NCBI RefSeq assembly: GCF_000716535.1
Contig: NZ_JNWV01000013.1
Location: forward strand, 124,001-188,000
DNA: 64,000 nucleotides
Direction: 5' to 3'
DNA from: Streptomyces flaveolus
GTDB taxonomy: Bacteria; Actinomycetota; Actinomycetes; Streptomycetales; Streptomycetaceae
Of the stretch, positions 43,149-51,664 are shown one piece after another (within the stretch, counting starts at the first letter, position 1; each line of letters opens with the position of its first letter). Below the pieces are notes generated by a model that saw nothing but the letters and a program-made list of their open reading frames with translations, was not told the origin of the DNA and ran no database searches. Position numbers and translations under genes: made by a program.

Positions 43149-44764
43149 GCGGTCTGCTGCACGAACTGCTGGCGGACGCCGCCGCACACGACCCCGACGC
43201 CGTCGCGGTGGTGGACGGCGACCGCGGCATCAGCTACGGCGAACTCGACGCCGGCGCGAACCGGGTGGCCCGGAGCCTGGCCCGCGAGGGCATCGGCCCC
43301 GGCCAGCGGGTCGGCCTCTACCTGGAGAAGTCCATCGAGGCGCTCACCGGCCTCTACGGGATCCTCAAGGCGGGCGCGGCCTACGTGCCCGTGGACCCCG
43401 ACGCACCGCTCGCCAGGGTGGGCGCCATCCTCGCCGACTGCGGCGTGCGCACCCTCGTCACGTCGGGGCGGCTGCGCGACCGGTGGTCCGGCCTCCCGGC
43501 GGTCGGCGTCTCACCGGCGCTGGTGCTGGTCCTGGACGAGGAACGCCCCCACAGCCCGCCCGGAGTCAGGGCGGTCGGCGCCGAGGCGATACGGGAGCTT
43601 CCGGCACGAGCGCCGGAAACTCCCGTGGCCGAGAGCGACCTCGCCTATGTCCTCTACACCTCCGGCTCGACCGGTACGCCCAAGGGAGTGATGCTCTCGC
43701 ACGGCAACGGCCGCGCCTTCGTGGACTGGGCGGCCCGGACCTTCCGGCTGGACATGACCGACCGGCTCTCCAGCCTGGCCCCGCTGCACTTCGACCTGTC
43801 CGTCCTGGACGTGTTCGCCGCGGCCAGGGCCGGCGCCGCCGTCGTTCTGGTACCGCGCCGTCTGGCCGCGTTCCCCCCGCTGCTGACGCGGCTGGTGGCC
43901 GAGCAGGGCATCACCGTGTGGTACTCGGTCCCGTCCCTGCTGGTCATGCTGGCCGCGCGTGGTGGTCTGTCGCCGGGTGACCTGCCGCAGCTGCGGACCG
44001 TGCTGTTCGCCGGCGAGGTGTTCCCGGCCAGACACCTGCGCCGTCTGATGGGGTTGCTGCCGCACGCCCGCTTCGCCAACCTGTACGGCCCGACCGAGAC
44101 CAACGTGTGCACCTGGCAGGAGGTGACGGATCCGCCCCTCGACGACGAGGACATCCCCATCGGCCGGCCGGTCGACGGCACCGAAGTCCTCGTGCTCGGC
44201 GACGACGGCCGGCCCGCCGGCCCCGGAGAGGTCGGCGAGCTGCTGGTGCTCGGCCCCACCGTGATGCAGGGCTACTGGGGTGACCCCGAACGCACCGCCC
44301 ACGCCCTGGTCACGCCGCCGCCCGGGACGAGACACCCGGGCCCGGCCTACCGGACCGGCGACCTGGTCGTCCGAGGCGCCGACGGGGTCCTCGCGTTCCT
44401 GGGGCGGCGTGACAGCCAGGTCAAGAGCCGCGGCTACCGCATCGAGCTGCGCGAGGTCGAACGGCACCTTGAGGAGCATCCCGGTGTCGACGAGTGCGCG
44501 GTGGTGGCGGTGCCGGACGAGGTGGCCGGCTGCCTGCTCGTCGCGTTCGTGGTCAGCCGGACCGCCGCCACCCGGCAGCAGCTCGGCTCCTTCTGCGCGT
44601 CGCGGCTGCCCGCCTACATGTTGCCCGCCCACATCGAGCTCGTCCCGGCGCTGCCCCGCACCTCGACGGACAAGGTCGACCGGCAGGCCCTGACCGAGCG
44701 CTGGACGCGCCGGGACCAGAGGCCATCACGACAGGAGGTGAGCCATGAAACAGCCGGAAGGTGA
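43145..44764 (+). CDS. Free-standing NRPS-type adenylation domain, possibly prolyl-AMP ligase
   Basis: 539 aa, GTG start overlapping the previous stop. Core motifs: A3 YVLYTSGSTGTPKGVMLSHGN, A4 APLHFDLSVLDVFAA, A5 NLYGPTETN, A7 YRTGDLV, A8 GRRDSQVKSRGYRIELREVE, and a C-terminal Lys in STDKVDRQAL. It ends without a carrier domain, so it must load a discrete PCP. The segment HFDLSVLDVF and the adjacent dehydrogenase resemble prolyl-AMP ligase/dehydrogenase pairs of pyrrole pathways (PltF/PltE, RedM/RedW), but the specificity code was not modelled. Confidence 0.9.
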   Translation: MSGLLHELLADAAAHDPDAVAVVDGDRGISYGELDAGANRVARSLAREGIGPGQRVGLYLEKSIEALTGLYGILKAGAAYVPVDPDAPLARVGAILADCGVRTLVTSGRLRDRWSGLPAVGVSPALVLVLDEERPHSPPGVRAVGAEAIRELPARAPETPVAESDLAYVLYTSGSTGTPKGVMLSHGNGRAFVDWAARTFRLDMTDRLSSLAPLHFDLSVLDVFAAARAGAAVVLVPRRLAAFPPLLTRLVAEQGITVWYSVPSLLVMLAARGGLSPGDLPQLRTVLFAGEVFPARHLRRLMGLLPHARFANLYGPTETNVCTWQEVTDPPLDDEDIPIGRPVDGTEVLVLGDDGRPAGPGEVGELLVLGPTVMQGYWGDPERTAHALVTPPPGTRHPGPAYRTGDLVVRGADGVLAFLGRRDSQVKSRGYRIELREVERHLEEHPGVDECAVVAVPDEVAGCLLVAFVVSRTAATRQQLGSFCASRLPAYMLPAHIELVPALPRTSTDKVDRQALTERWTRRDQRPSRQEVSHETAGR

Positions 44765-46028
44765 ACTGGCCCGGGCGCTCTTCGAAGCGATCGGTCCGCA
44801 GCGCCATCTCGGTGTCCAGCTCTACGTCTCGGTCCGCGGACGGCCGGTCTTCGACCTGGCGGCGGGCCGGCGCGACGACGGAACCGCGCTGGACCCCGAC
44901 GATCTGCTCGTCTGGTTCAGCGCGGGCAAGCCCCTGGTCGCGGCGGCCGTCTGCCAGCTGTGGCACGACGGACTGATCGACCTGGACGAGCCGGTGGCGA
45001 CCTATCTGCCCGCCTTCGCGGCGGGCGGCAAGGCGGCGATCACCACCCGCCACCTGCTCACCCACTCCGGCGGGCGGATGTCGGCCCCGGGGCCGCCGGG
45101 CAGCGGCATCGCCGATCCGTTCGCGGTGGACTACGAGCCGGCGATCGGCCTGGCCCTGGCCGCCGAACTGCATCCGGAGGACCGGCCGGGCGAACAGCCG
45201 TCGTACTCCGCCTCCGTCCTCACCTGGCTGGTGCTCTCCCAACTCGTGCGCCACCACACCGGCGCCCGGTTCGACGACGTCGTCGCCGAACGCATCGGCC
45301 GACCGCTCGGGATGGAGACGCACTACGGCTTCACCGAGTCCGAACTGAGCGAGCTCGGCAACCGCGTCTGCACCTTCGTCGCACCGCGCACCGGCCTGTA
45401 TCTGAACGACGCCGACGCGCGGGAGGGCGCCGCGATCCGCGAGGTCATGGCCGGCGGCACCTTCCACCGCACCGTCGACCCGGGCGCCGGACTGTGGGCC
45501 AGCGCGCGTTCGCTGGGCCGCTTCTACGAGCTGCTCTGCGCCCGCGCGGTCGGCGGCTCGTGGGCACCGGCCGACGGCGTCCTGGACGAGCGGACGGTGG
45601 CGGAGATGGTCAAGCCGCAGCGCCCCAGCTTCTTCGAGGAGGCGCCGCTGATCGACTTCGGTCTCGGCCTCACCCTGGAAACACGGCGCCTCGGCCCGCA
45701 GTACGCGTATTTCGGCAGTTCTTGCTCGTTCGCCACCTTCGGGCACCAGGGGCACGGGGCGCCGATGGCGTTCGCCGACCCGCGGCACGACCTGGTCGTT
45801 TCCTTCAACGGCAACGGCCTGCCGGGCCGGGTGCTCGGCAAACGTATCTGGCAACGGATCTCCGACGCCGTCTACGAGGAGCTGGGCCTGACCCTGCCGG
45901 ACGAGCCCGCCCGCGCCGGCGGCCCCCGGCCGGTCCCCCGGCGCCGGCTGGACCTGCGTCCCCCGTCCGCACGGGCGGAACGCGGCGACGCGCCGACCGG
46001 CGCGGCCACCCCCAGGAGGTTCGAGTGA
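44745..46028 (+). CDS. Class C beta-lactamase/PBP-fold serine hydrolase
   Basis: 427 aa, ATG with AGGAGGTGAG upstream, overlapping the A-domain end by 20 bases. The SxxK motif is Ser59-Ala-Gly-Lys62 in VWFSAGKPLVAA, followed by RHLLTHSGGR and PSYSASVLTWLVLSQLV (YxN-like position YSA), and a C-terminal GHQGHG (HxG/KTG-like). No signal peptide is seen, so it should be cytoplasmic. In biosynthetic clusters this fold includes PBP-type cyclases/thioesterases and amide-forming or -cleaving enzymes, which suits a cluster without thioesterase domains. A Pro/Arg-rich tail follows. Confidence 0.88.
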   Translation: MKQPEGELARALFEAIGPQRHLGVQLYVSVRGRPVFDLAAGRRDDGTALDPDDLLVWFSAGKPLVAAAVCQLWHDGLIDLDEPVATYLPAFAAGGKAAITTRHLLTHSGGRMSAPGPPGSGIADPFAVDYEPAIGLALAAELHPEDRPGEQPSYSASVLTWLVLSQLVRHHTGARFDDVVAERIGRPLGMETHYGFTESELSELGNRVCTFVAPRTGLYLNDADAREGAAIREVMAGGTFHRTVDPGAGLWASARSLGRFYELLCARAVGGSWAPADGVLDERTVAEMVKPQRPSFFEEAPLIDFGLGLTLETRRLGPQYAYFGSSCSFATFGHQGHGAPMAFADPRHDLVVSFNGNGLPGRVLGKRIWQRISDAVYEELGLTLPDEPARAGGPRPVPRRRLDLRPPSARAERGDAPTGAATPRRFE

Positions 46029-47086
46029 CGACGACGGTGACCGACGCTTTGCGGACCCGGGTGCGGGACCGGCTGACCGCCGCGGTGAACCCGCGCGGCC
46101 GTCTCGGGGTCCAGTTCTACGTGTCCCGGCACGGTGAGCCGCTGTGCGACGTGGCGGTCGGCGAGTTCCGGCCCGGTGAGACGCTCACCACCGCGCACCG
46201 GCTGCGCTGGATGTGCGTGAGCAAACCGGTGCTCGTGTTCGTGCTCGCCCGGCTCCACGACCGGGGCGAACTGAGCACGGACACACGTGTCGCCGACGTC
46301 ATACCCGAGTTCGCCGCCGGCGGCAAGCAGGAGGTGACGGTCGAGCACCTGCTCACCCACACCGCTGTCTTCGCACAACGCGATTTCAAGGCATGGCGGA
46401 TGAGCAGGGACGCCGCTGTGGAGTTCGTCTGCGGCTGGACGCTGGAGGACCCGGCGGGCACCCGGGCCTGGTACAGCGGCGTGGCCGCCTGGCTGGTCCT
46501 GTCGGAGGTCGTCCGCCGGGTCAGTGGCCGGGACTACTTCGACCTGGCCCGGGAGTGGGTGCTGGATCCGCTGGGCATGGCCACCACCACGGACTTCGGC
46601 GGCGCCGGCGAGGCCAGGCCGTCCGGAGCGCTCTTCCAGCGCCCCGAGAACGGCCCGCTGATGCGCATCCCCGAACCGCCCCAGGCCACCCCGTGGCCCG
46701 GCACCGAGATCTGGGGACCCGCGCGTGAGCTGGCGCGCCTCTTCGAATGCGCGGTCTCGGGCGGCGTGGCGGACGGCCGACGGCTGTTCTCACCGGCCGC
46801 CTTCGAGCACTTCTTCACCCCGTGCCGGACCGGACTGCGCGACGGCTACTTCAGCGACCTGGAACTGGACTGGAGCCGGGGACTGTGCGCCGATCCCGTC
46901 CTGTTCGGCGCGCCCGTCGGCGCCCGGGTCGTCGGGCACACCGGATACGTCACCGCGCTGGCCCTCGGCGACCTGGACACCGGCCTGGTGATCTCCTACC
47001 TGTCGAACACGGCGGTACGCGAACCGCTGCTGCACACGCTGGAGAACGAACTGGTACGAGACGTCTACCAGGCGGTGGGGCGATGA
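46025..47086 (+). CDS. Beta-lactamase-fold protein with Cys in place of the nucleophilic Ser
   Basis: 353 aa, GTG start overlapping the previous stop with CAGGAGG upstream. It is a paralogue of the preceding protein (HRLRWMCVSKPVLVFVLARL, VEHLLTHTAVF, WYSGVAAWLVLSEVVRRVSG, GHTGYV). The SxxK nucleophile position is Cys64, giving CVSK with Lys67 retained; the codon is clearly TGC. It could be a thiol acyltransferase or transpeptidase-like enzyme, or an inactive partner of its neighbour. No signal peptide. Confidence 0.85.
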   Translation: MTTTVTDALRTRVRDRLTAAVNPRGRLGVQFYVSRHGEPLCDVAVGEFRPGETLTTAHRLRWMCVSKPVLVFVLARLHDRGELSTDTRVADVIPEFAAGGKQEVTVEHLLTHTAVFAQRDFKAWRMSRDAAVEFVCGWTLEDPAGTRAWYSGVAAWLVLSEVVRRVSGRDYFDLAREWVLDPLGMATTTDFGGAGEARPSGALFQRPENGPLMRIPEPPQATPWPGTEIWGPARELARLFECAVSGGVADGRRLFSPAAFEHFFTPCRTGLRDGYFSDLELDWSRGLCADPVLFGAPVGARVVGHTGYVTALALGDLDTGLVISYLSNTAVREPLLHTLENELVRDVYQAVGR

Positions 47087-49440
47087 GCGCGACGCCCGTA
47101 GCGGCCGCGGCGGACACCGCCATCCCGGTTCAGGGCAGCGAGTGGACCCTGTGGCCCCACGTCATGGTGCGCAGTGCCGGCTTCCCGGTCGACGCGGTGG
47201 ACCTGCTGGCCGACACCACCGTGGCGACGGCCGCCGACCGCGTCGCTCCCGGCCTGCACGGCGATCCGGAGTCCGACCCGGCGTTCCGGCAGGCCTGGGG
47301 GGACCACCTGCGGCGGCGCCGGACCGCCCTGGCCGACGTGCTCGACGACCCGTGGTTCCAGCTGGCGGTGTCCTGGCAGAACCGGCACGTGTTCGACCTG
47401 GGACTCGCCCCGCTGCGTCGGAAGATCGATCAGGAGGGGGCCCGTAACAGCAAATGGCGGCAGCGGGAGCGGGCGCTCACGCGCTACTGGCAGCGCTACT
47501 GCACGAAGAACGAGTCGATCGGCTTCTTCGGCCCCACCGGCTGGGCGCGGCTCCGGCTCGATGGCCCCGCCCTCGACGTGACCCCCGGCCCCGGCCTGGT
47601 CGACCGCGCCGAGGTCTTCTTCGAGAGCTGGGTCGTCGACCTGCTCGGCCGGGAGCTGGAACAGGAGGCCGACCTGCGCCCGTGGCTGGCACCCCGGCGC
47701 GCTCCGCACGTCGCGCTGGCCGCAGACCACGTGGTGCTGCCCGGCGGACGGGGACGTCACCGGGTGGACCCGCTCTCCATGGCCGCGCTGGCCGACGCGG
47801 ACGGGCGTACTCCGGCGGCGGAACTGATCGCCCGCCTGGCCGCGCGCTTCGACGTCGGAGCCGACACGGTCGACGCCGCGCTCCGGGAACTCCAGCGGCG
47901 CCGCTGGCTGATCTGGAGGCTCGACCTGTCCGCGTCCGTCCGGCCCGAGGCGGAACTGGCGGCCCTGCTGGAGCGCGCCGACCCGGACAAGCGATGGAAG
48001 ACCACCGTGGTCCTCGACGGGTTGCGGGCCGCCCAGGAGGAGCTGCGCGCCGCCTGGGCCGACGGCGCCCGCGTGCGCGCCGCCATGGCCGCGCTGGACG
48101 AGACGTTCACCGTCGCCACCGGCCACCTGGCCGTCCGCAACGAGGGGCAGGCGTACGGCGGGCGCACCCCCACCTACCTGGAGTGCGGCCGGGACGTGGC
48201 GGTGGACCTGGGCGGGGAGCTGGTGGCCGCGCTGGCCCCACTCGGCCCGGTCCTGCGCAGTGTCCGGTGGCTGCTGGCGCACATCCGCCAGGGCCTGCTC
48301 GCCCCGGTCCACGAGGCCTACCGGAAGCTGGCCGCCACCTGCGGCACACCGAGCGCGACGGAGCTCTGGACGGCCTGCATGCCGTGGCTCACGAGCCGCC
48401 TCGACGCGCTGGTCGGGGAGGCGGTCGCCGAACTTCACCGGCGCTGGGCCGACCTGCTCGACGTACCGCCGGACGCGACCTGCGTGACCTACCGCCTCGC
48501 GGACATCGAAGCCGGCGCCCGCGAGCGTTTCCCCGGCAGCGAGGCGGGGTGGACGCAGGCGCGCTGGTGCAGCCCCGATGTCATGATCGCCGCCGCCGAC
48601 CAGTCCGCCGTCCGCCGCGGCGACTTCCAGCTCGTGCTCGGCGAGGTGCATCCCGCGGTCAACAGCCTGGACTTCGCGTGGGCCCATGCCACCCGGTCCC
48701 GGCGCGACGAGCTCATCGCCTGCCTCGACGGGGACCACCCGGCCGGCCGGCTGCTGGTCGCGCTGCCCCGTGAGGCACGGCCGAGACTGACCGCGCGCTC
48801 CCACCCGGTCCTCGTCCGGGAGACCGACGACGTGCTGGTGCTCATGCCCAACATCCCGTTGCCCCGGCGCGGGCGCGTCCATCTGGGCGCCGATGTGCCG
48901 GTGGTCGCCGACGGCGACGGGTTGTACCTGTCGGTCGCGGGCAGGCGGTTCGACGCGCTCGACCTGTTCACCGGCCCGCTGCGCGCCGCGGTGATGCAGG
49001 CCTTCGACATGTTCCCGTCGGACCGGCCGACGCCCCGGGTGACCATCGACCGGATGGTCGTCGCGCGGCGGCGCTGGACGTTCGCCCCGGACACGCTGTC
49101 GTTCGCGGACGTAGCGGGCGAAGCCGGCCGGTACGTCTCGGTCCGCGCATGGCGACGCGACAACGGCCTGCCCCGGCACGTCTTCGTCAAGTCGCCGCTC
49201 GAAGTGAAGCCGTTCTACGTCGACTTCGACAGTCCGCCCTGTGTGGAGCTGCTCGTGCAGACCGTGTCCGCGGCGCGCCGGGACGGGACCGGCGGGCACC
49301 TCGTCCTCTCCGAGATGCTTCCCGGGCCGGACGAGACCTGGCTCCGGGATGCGGCCGGCCGCCGCTACACGGCGGAGCTGCGCCTCGTCGCCCACGACAC
49401 GCTCGCCACCATCCCCGACGACGGGAGCCCCGAGACATGA
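47083..49440 (+). CDS. LanB-like (lantibiotic dehydratase N-terminal family) protein
   Basis: 785 aa, ATG overlapping the previous stop. The LanB N-terminal-family signature RNSKWRQRERALTRYWQRYCTKNESIGFFGPTGW occupies about residues 121-154; later segments such as LECGRDVAVDLGGELV and VLMPNIPLPRRGRVHLGAD also fit. Full LanB enzymes are about 1000 aa with a C-terminal elimination (SpaB_C) domain, which is not evident here. Shorter LanB-like proteins (PEARLs) add amino acids from aminoacyl-tRNA to a peptide. There is no LanC and no obvious precursor peptide nearby, so it may use a carrier-bound or free small substrate. That is inference. Confidence 0.82.
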   Translation: MSATPVAAAADTAIPVQGSEWTLWPHVMVRSAGFPVDAVDLLADTTVATAADRVAPGLHGDPESDPAFRQAWGDHLRRRRTALADVLDDPWFQLAVSWQNRHVFDLGLAPLRRKIDQEGARNSKWRQRERALTRYWQRYCTKNESIGFFGPTGWARLRLDGPALDVTPGPGLVDRAEVFFESWVVDLLGRELEQEADLRPWLAPRRAPHVALAADHVVLPGGRGRHRVDPLSMAALADADGRTPAAELIARLAARFDVGADTVDAALRELQRRRWLIWRLDLSASVRPEAELAALLERADPDKRWKTTVVLDGLRAAQEELRAAWADGARVRAAMAALDETFTVATGHLAVRNEGQAYGGRTPTYLECGRDVAVDLGGELVAALAPLGPVLRSVRWLLAHIRQGLLAPVHEAYRKLAATCGTPSATELWTACMPWLTSRLDALVGEAVAELHRRWADLLDVPPDATCVTYRLADIEAGARERFPGSEAGWTQARWCSPDVMIAAADQSAVRRGDFQLVLGEVHPAVNSLDFAWAHATRSRRDELIACLDGDHPAGRLLVALPREARPRLTARSHPVLVRETDDVLVLMPNIPLPRRGRVHLGADVPVVADGDGLYLSVAGRRFDALDLFTGPLRAAVMQAFDMFPSDRPTPRVTIDRMVVARRRWTFAPDTLSFADVAGEAGRYVSVRAWRRDNGLPRHVFVKSPLEVKPFYVDFDSPPCVELLVQTVSAARRDGTGGHLVLSEMLPGPDETWLRDAAGRRYTAELRLVAHDTLATIPDDGSPET

Positions 49441-50708
49441 CCGGCAACGTCGTCGTCATCGTCGACCCCTACTCGTCCGGAGTCGCACTGGCCGGACCGC
49501 TGCGCCGGGCCGGGGCCGTCACCCTCGCGGTGACCTCGGTACCCGAACCGGCGCCGTACTTCCACGCGGCCTTCCGGCCGGACGACTTCGCCGCGACCTA
49601 CTCCGAGCGCGTCGGAGTACCGGCCCTCGTGGACGCGCTGTCCGCATGGCGGCCGACGGCCGTCGTGGCCGGATCGGAGAGCGGGGTCGAACTGGCCGAC
49701 ACCCTCGCACGTGCACTCACCCCGGACCGGGCCAACGCGGCCGGCCTCGACGGGGCACGGCGGCACAAGGGCGCGATGATGCGGGCCTTCGCGGCGGCCG
49801 GGCTCCCCACCATCAGGTCGGTCACCGCCGGCGACGCCGGCACGATCCGCCGCTGGATCGCCGATCAGGGCCTTGAGGGGCAGGATCTGGTGATGAAGCC
49901 GGTGCTGGCCGCCGGCAGCGAGGGCCTGACCCTGCTGCCCGGGGGCGCCGGTCTGGACGAGGCGCTGGCCACGTCGCTGGCGTTCACCAGCGCGCTCGGC
50001 GTCCGGACGCGAGAGGTGATCGTCCAGGAACGCCTCCGCGGTCCCGAGTACGCGGTGGACACCTTCACCGCCGACGGGCGGCACACCGTCACCAACGTCT
50101 GCCGCTACCACAAGGTGCCGAACGGCGCCCATTTCGCGGTCTACGAGAGCATGGACTTCCTGCCGTTCGACGCGCCGGACAACGCGGAGCTGATCGCCCA
50201 CGTCCACGCCGGACTGGACGCCCTCGGGGTGCGGTTCGGCTTTGCGCACACCGAGATCATGGCCACCGCGGACGGCCCGCGCATCATCGAGACCGGCGTC
50301 CGGTTGCCCGGCGGCGGGCTGCCGCGCGCCTGTGCGCTGGCCAACGGCGAGAGCGGCATCGACCGGCTGGTCTCGTACCTGTCCGGCGACGCGCCGATCC
50401 GGGCCGACTACGAACTGCGCCGGGCCGTACGGGCCGTCTACTTCATCGCGTCCCGTGCGGGCACGGTGTCCAACACCGACGCCTACCGGCGGATCGGCGC
50501 CCTGCCCAGCTGCCGCTACCTCAAGGTCGGCGTGTCCGACGGTGATCACGTCGAGCAGACGTCGCACCTGCTGTCGACGCTGACCCTCGGCTGGGCCCTG
50601 CTGGCCCACCGCGACGCCGGCCAGATCGAACGGGACCACCGGACGCTGCGCCGGTACGAGAGCGAGGTGCTGGTGGACTCCACCGCGAACCGGGGTGAAT
50701 GGACATGA
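49437..50708 (+). CDS. ATP-grasp amide/peptide ligase
   Basis: 423 aa, ATG overlapping the LanB-like stop. ATP-grasp features: DLVMKPVLAAGSEGLTLL, VIVQERLRGPEYAVDTFTADG and the metal-binding end FAHTEIMATADGPRIIETGVRLPGG. It is closest in layout to L-amino-acid ligases (BacD-like), which make an acyl-phosphate and join it to an amine. It is likely to form a peptide bond in place of an NRPS condensation domain. Substrates unknown. Confidence 0.88.
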   Translation: MTGNVVVIVDPYSSGVALAGPLRRAGAVTLAVTSVPEPAPYFHAAFRPDDFAATYSERVGVPALVDALSAWRPTAVVAGSESGVELADTLARALTPDRANAAGLDGARRHKGAMMRAFAAAGLPTIRSVTAGDAGTIRRWIADQGLEGQDLVMKPVLAAGSEGLTLLPGGAGLDEALATSLAFTSALGVRTREVIVQERLRGPEYAVDTFTADGRHTVTNVCRYHKVPNGAHFAVYESMDFLPFDAPDNAELIAHVHAGLDALGVRFGFAHTEIMATADGPRIIETGVRLPGGGLPRACALANGESGIDRLVSYLSGDAPIRADYELRRAVRAVYFIASRAGTVSNTDAYRRIGALPSCRYLKVGVSDGDHVEQTSHLLSTLTLGWALLAHRDAGQIERDHRTLRRYESEVLVDSTANRGEWT

Positions 50709-51664
50709 CTCAAGCCGCCATCGAAGTGGACGGTGTGGGCCGTACGTTCGGCGAGGGCCGACACCTGCTCACCGCCCTGTCCGACGTCTCCTTCCGCTGT
50801 GACTTCGGCGAGACGGTGGCGCTGCTCGGCAGCAACGGCGCGGGGAAGACCACACTGATCAAGATCCTCGCCACCCTCCTGCTGCCGTCTGGCGGACACG
50901 CCCGCGTGGCCGGCCACGACGTCACCCGGGAACCGGAGCGTGCCCGCGCCGCCACCAGCGTGGTGTTCGGCGGAGACCGGGGGCTGTACGCGCGGCTGAC
51001 CGGACGTGACAACCTCCGCTTCTTCGGCATGCTCGCGGGGCTGCGCCGCCGCGACATCCGGAGCCGGGCGGACAGCGTGCTGGAGCAGGTGAACCTGACC
51101 GCCGCCGCGGACCGGCGGGTGGAGACGTATTCCAAGGGCATGCGGCAACGACTGCACCTGGCGATCGGCCTCATGGTCCGGCCCCGGGTTCTGCTGCTCG
51201 ACGAGCCCACCGTCGGGCTGGACCCGCTGGAGGCCCAACGCCTGCGCGAGGGCATCACGGCGCTTCGCGACGAGGGCGTGGGCATCCTGCTGACCAGCCA
51301 CTACCTGCTGGACGTGGAGCGGCTGGCGGACCGGGTGCTGTTGTTGTCGGGCGGCCGGATCGTGGAGGACCTCACCCCCGCTGAGCTGGTGACGAAGTCG
51401 GGGCACGCCGCGACCGTCACGGTCCGCGGGCACGGCCGTCTGCCGGCGGTCGACGACTTGCGGTTGCCCGCCTCCGTGGTCGGCACCGAGTTGCGGGGCG
51501 ACGGGGCGTCCTGGGAACTCGACCTGCGCCTGCGTGCCTGGAGCGCCGAGCTGTTCGGTCAACTCGGCGTCGTCTTCTCGGAATCAAGCGTGGACGACGT
51601 GCTGGTCCGCGAGACCCGACTGGAAGAGGCGTTCACCGCCCTGGCCGCGCGGCTGCAAGCATGA
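50699..51664 (+). CDS. ABC transporter ATP-binding protein
   Basis: 321 aa; ATG at 50699, or 50705 with the same ribosome binding site. Walker A LLGSNGAGKTT (44-52), signature YSKGMRQR (144-151), Walker B LLLDEPTVGLDPLEAQRL and switch His in LLTSHYLLD. The C-terminal extension is like that of drug-export ATPases. It is coupled to two ABC-2 permeases downstream, and the three should export the product or confer self-resistance. Confidence 0.95.
   Translation: MDMTQAAIEVDGVGRTFGEGRHLLTALSDVSFRCDFGETVALLGSNGAGKTTLIKILATLLLPSGGHARVAGHDVTREPERARAATSVVFGGDRGLYARLTGRDNLRFFGMLAGLRRRDIRSRADSVLEQVNLTAAADRRVETYSKGMRQRLHLAIGLMVRPRVLLLDEPTVGLDPLEAQRLREGITALRDEGVGILLTSHYLLDVERLADRVLLLSGGRIVEDLTPAELVTKSGHAATVTVRGHGRLPAVDDLRLPASVVGTELRGDGASWELDLRLRAWSAELFGQLGVVFSESSVDDVLVRETRLEEAFTALAARLQA

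Noticed and set aside
44745..46028. Beta-lactam resistance gene
   Set aside because: No signal peptide, embedded in a biosynthetic operon with a paralogue; the family includes many biosynthetic and esterase-like enzymes.
47083..49440. Calling the locus a class I lanthipeptide cluster
   Set aside because: There is no LanC, precursor peptide or leader protease, the LanB-like protein is short, and the neighbours are carrier-protein enzymes.
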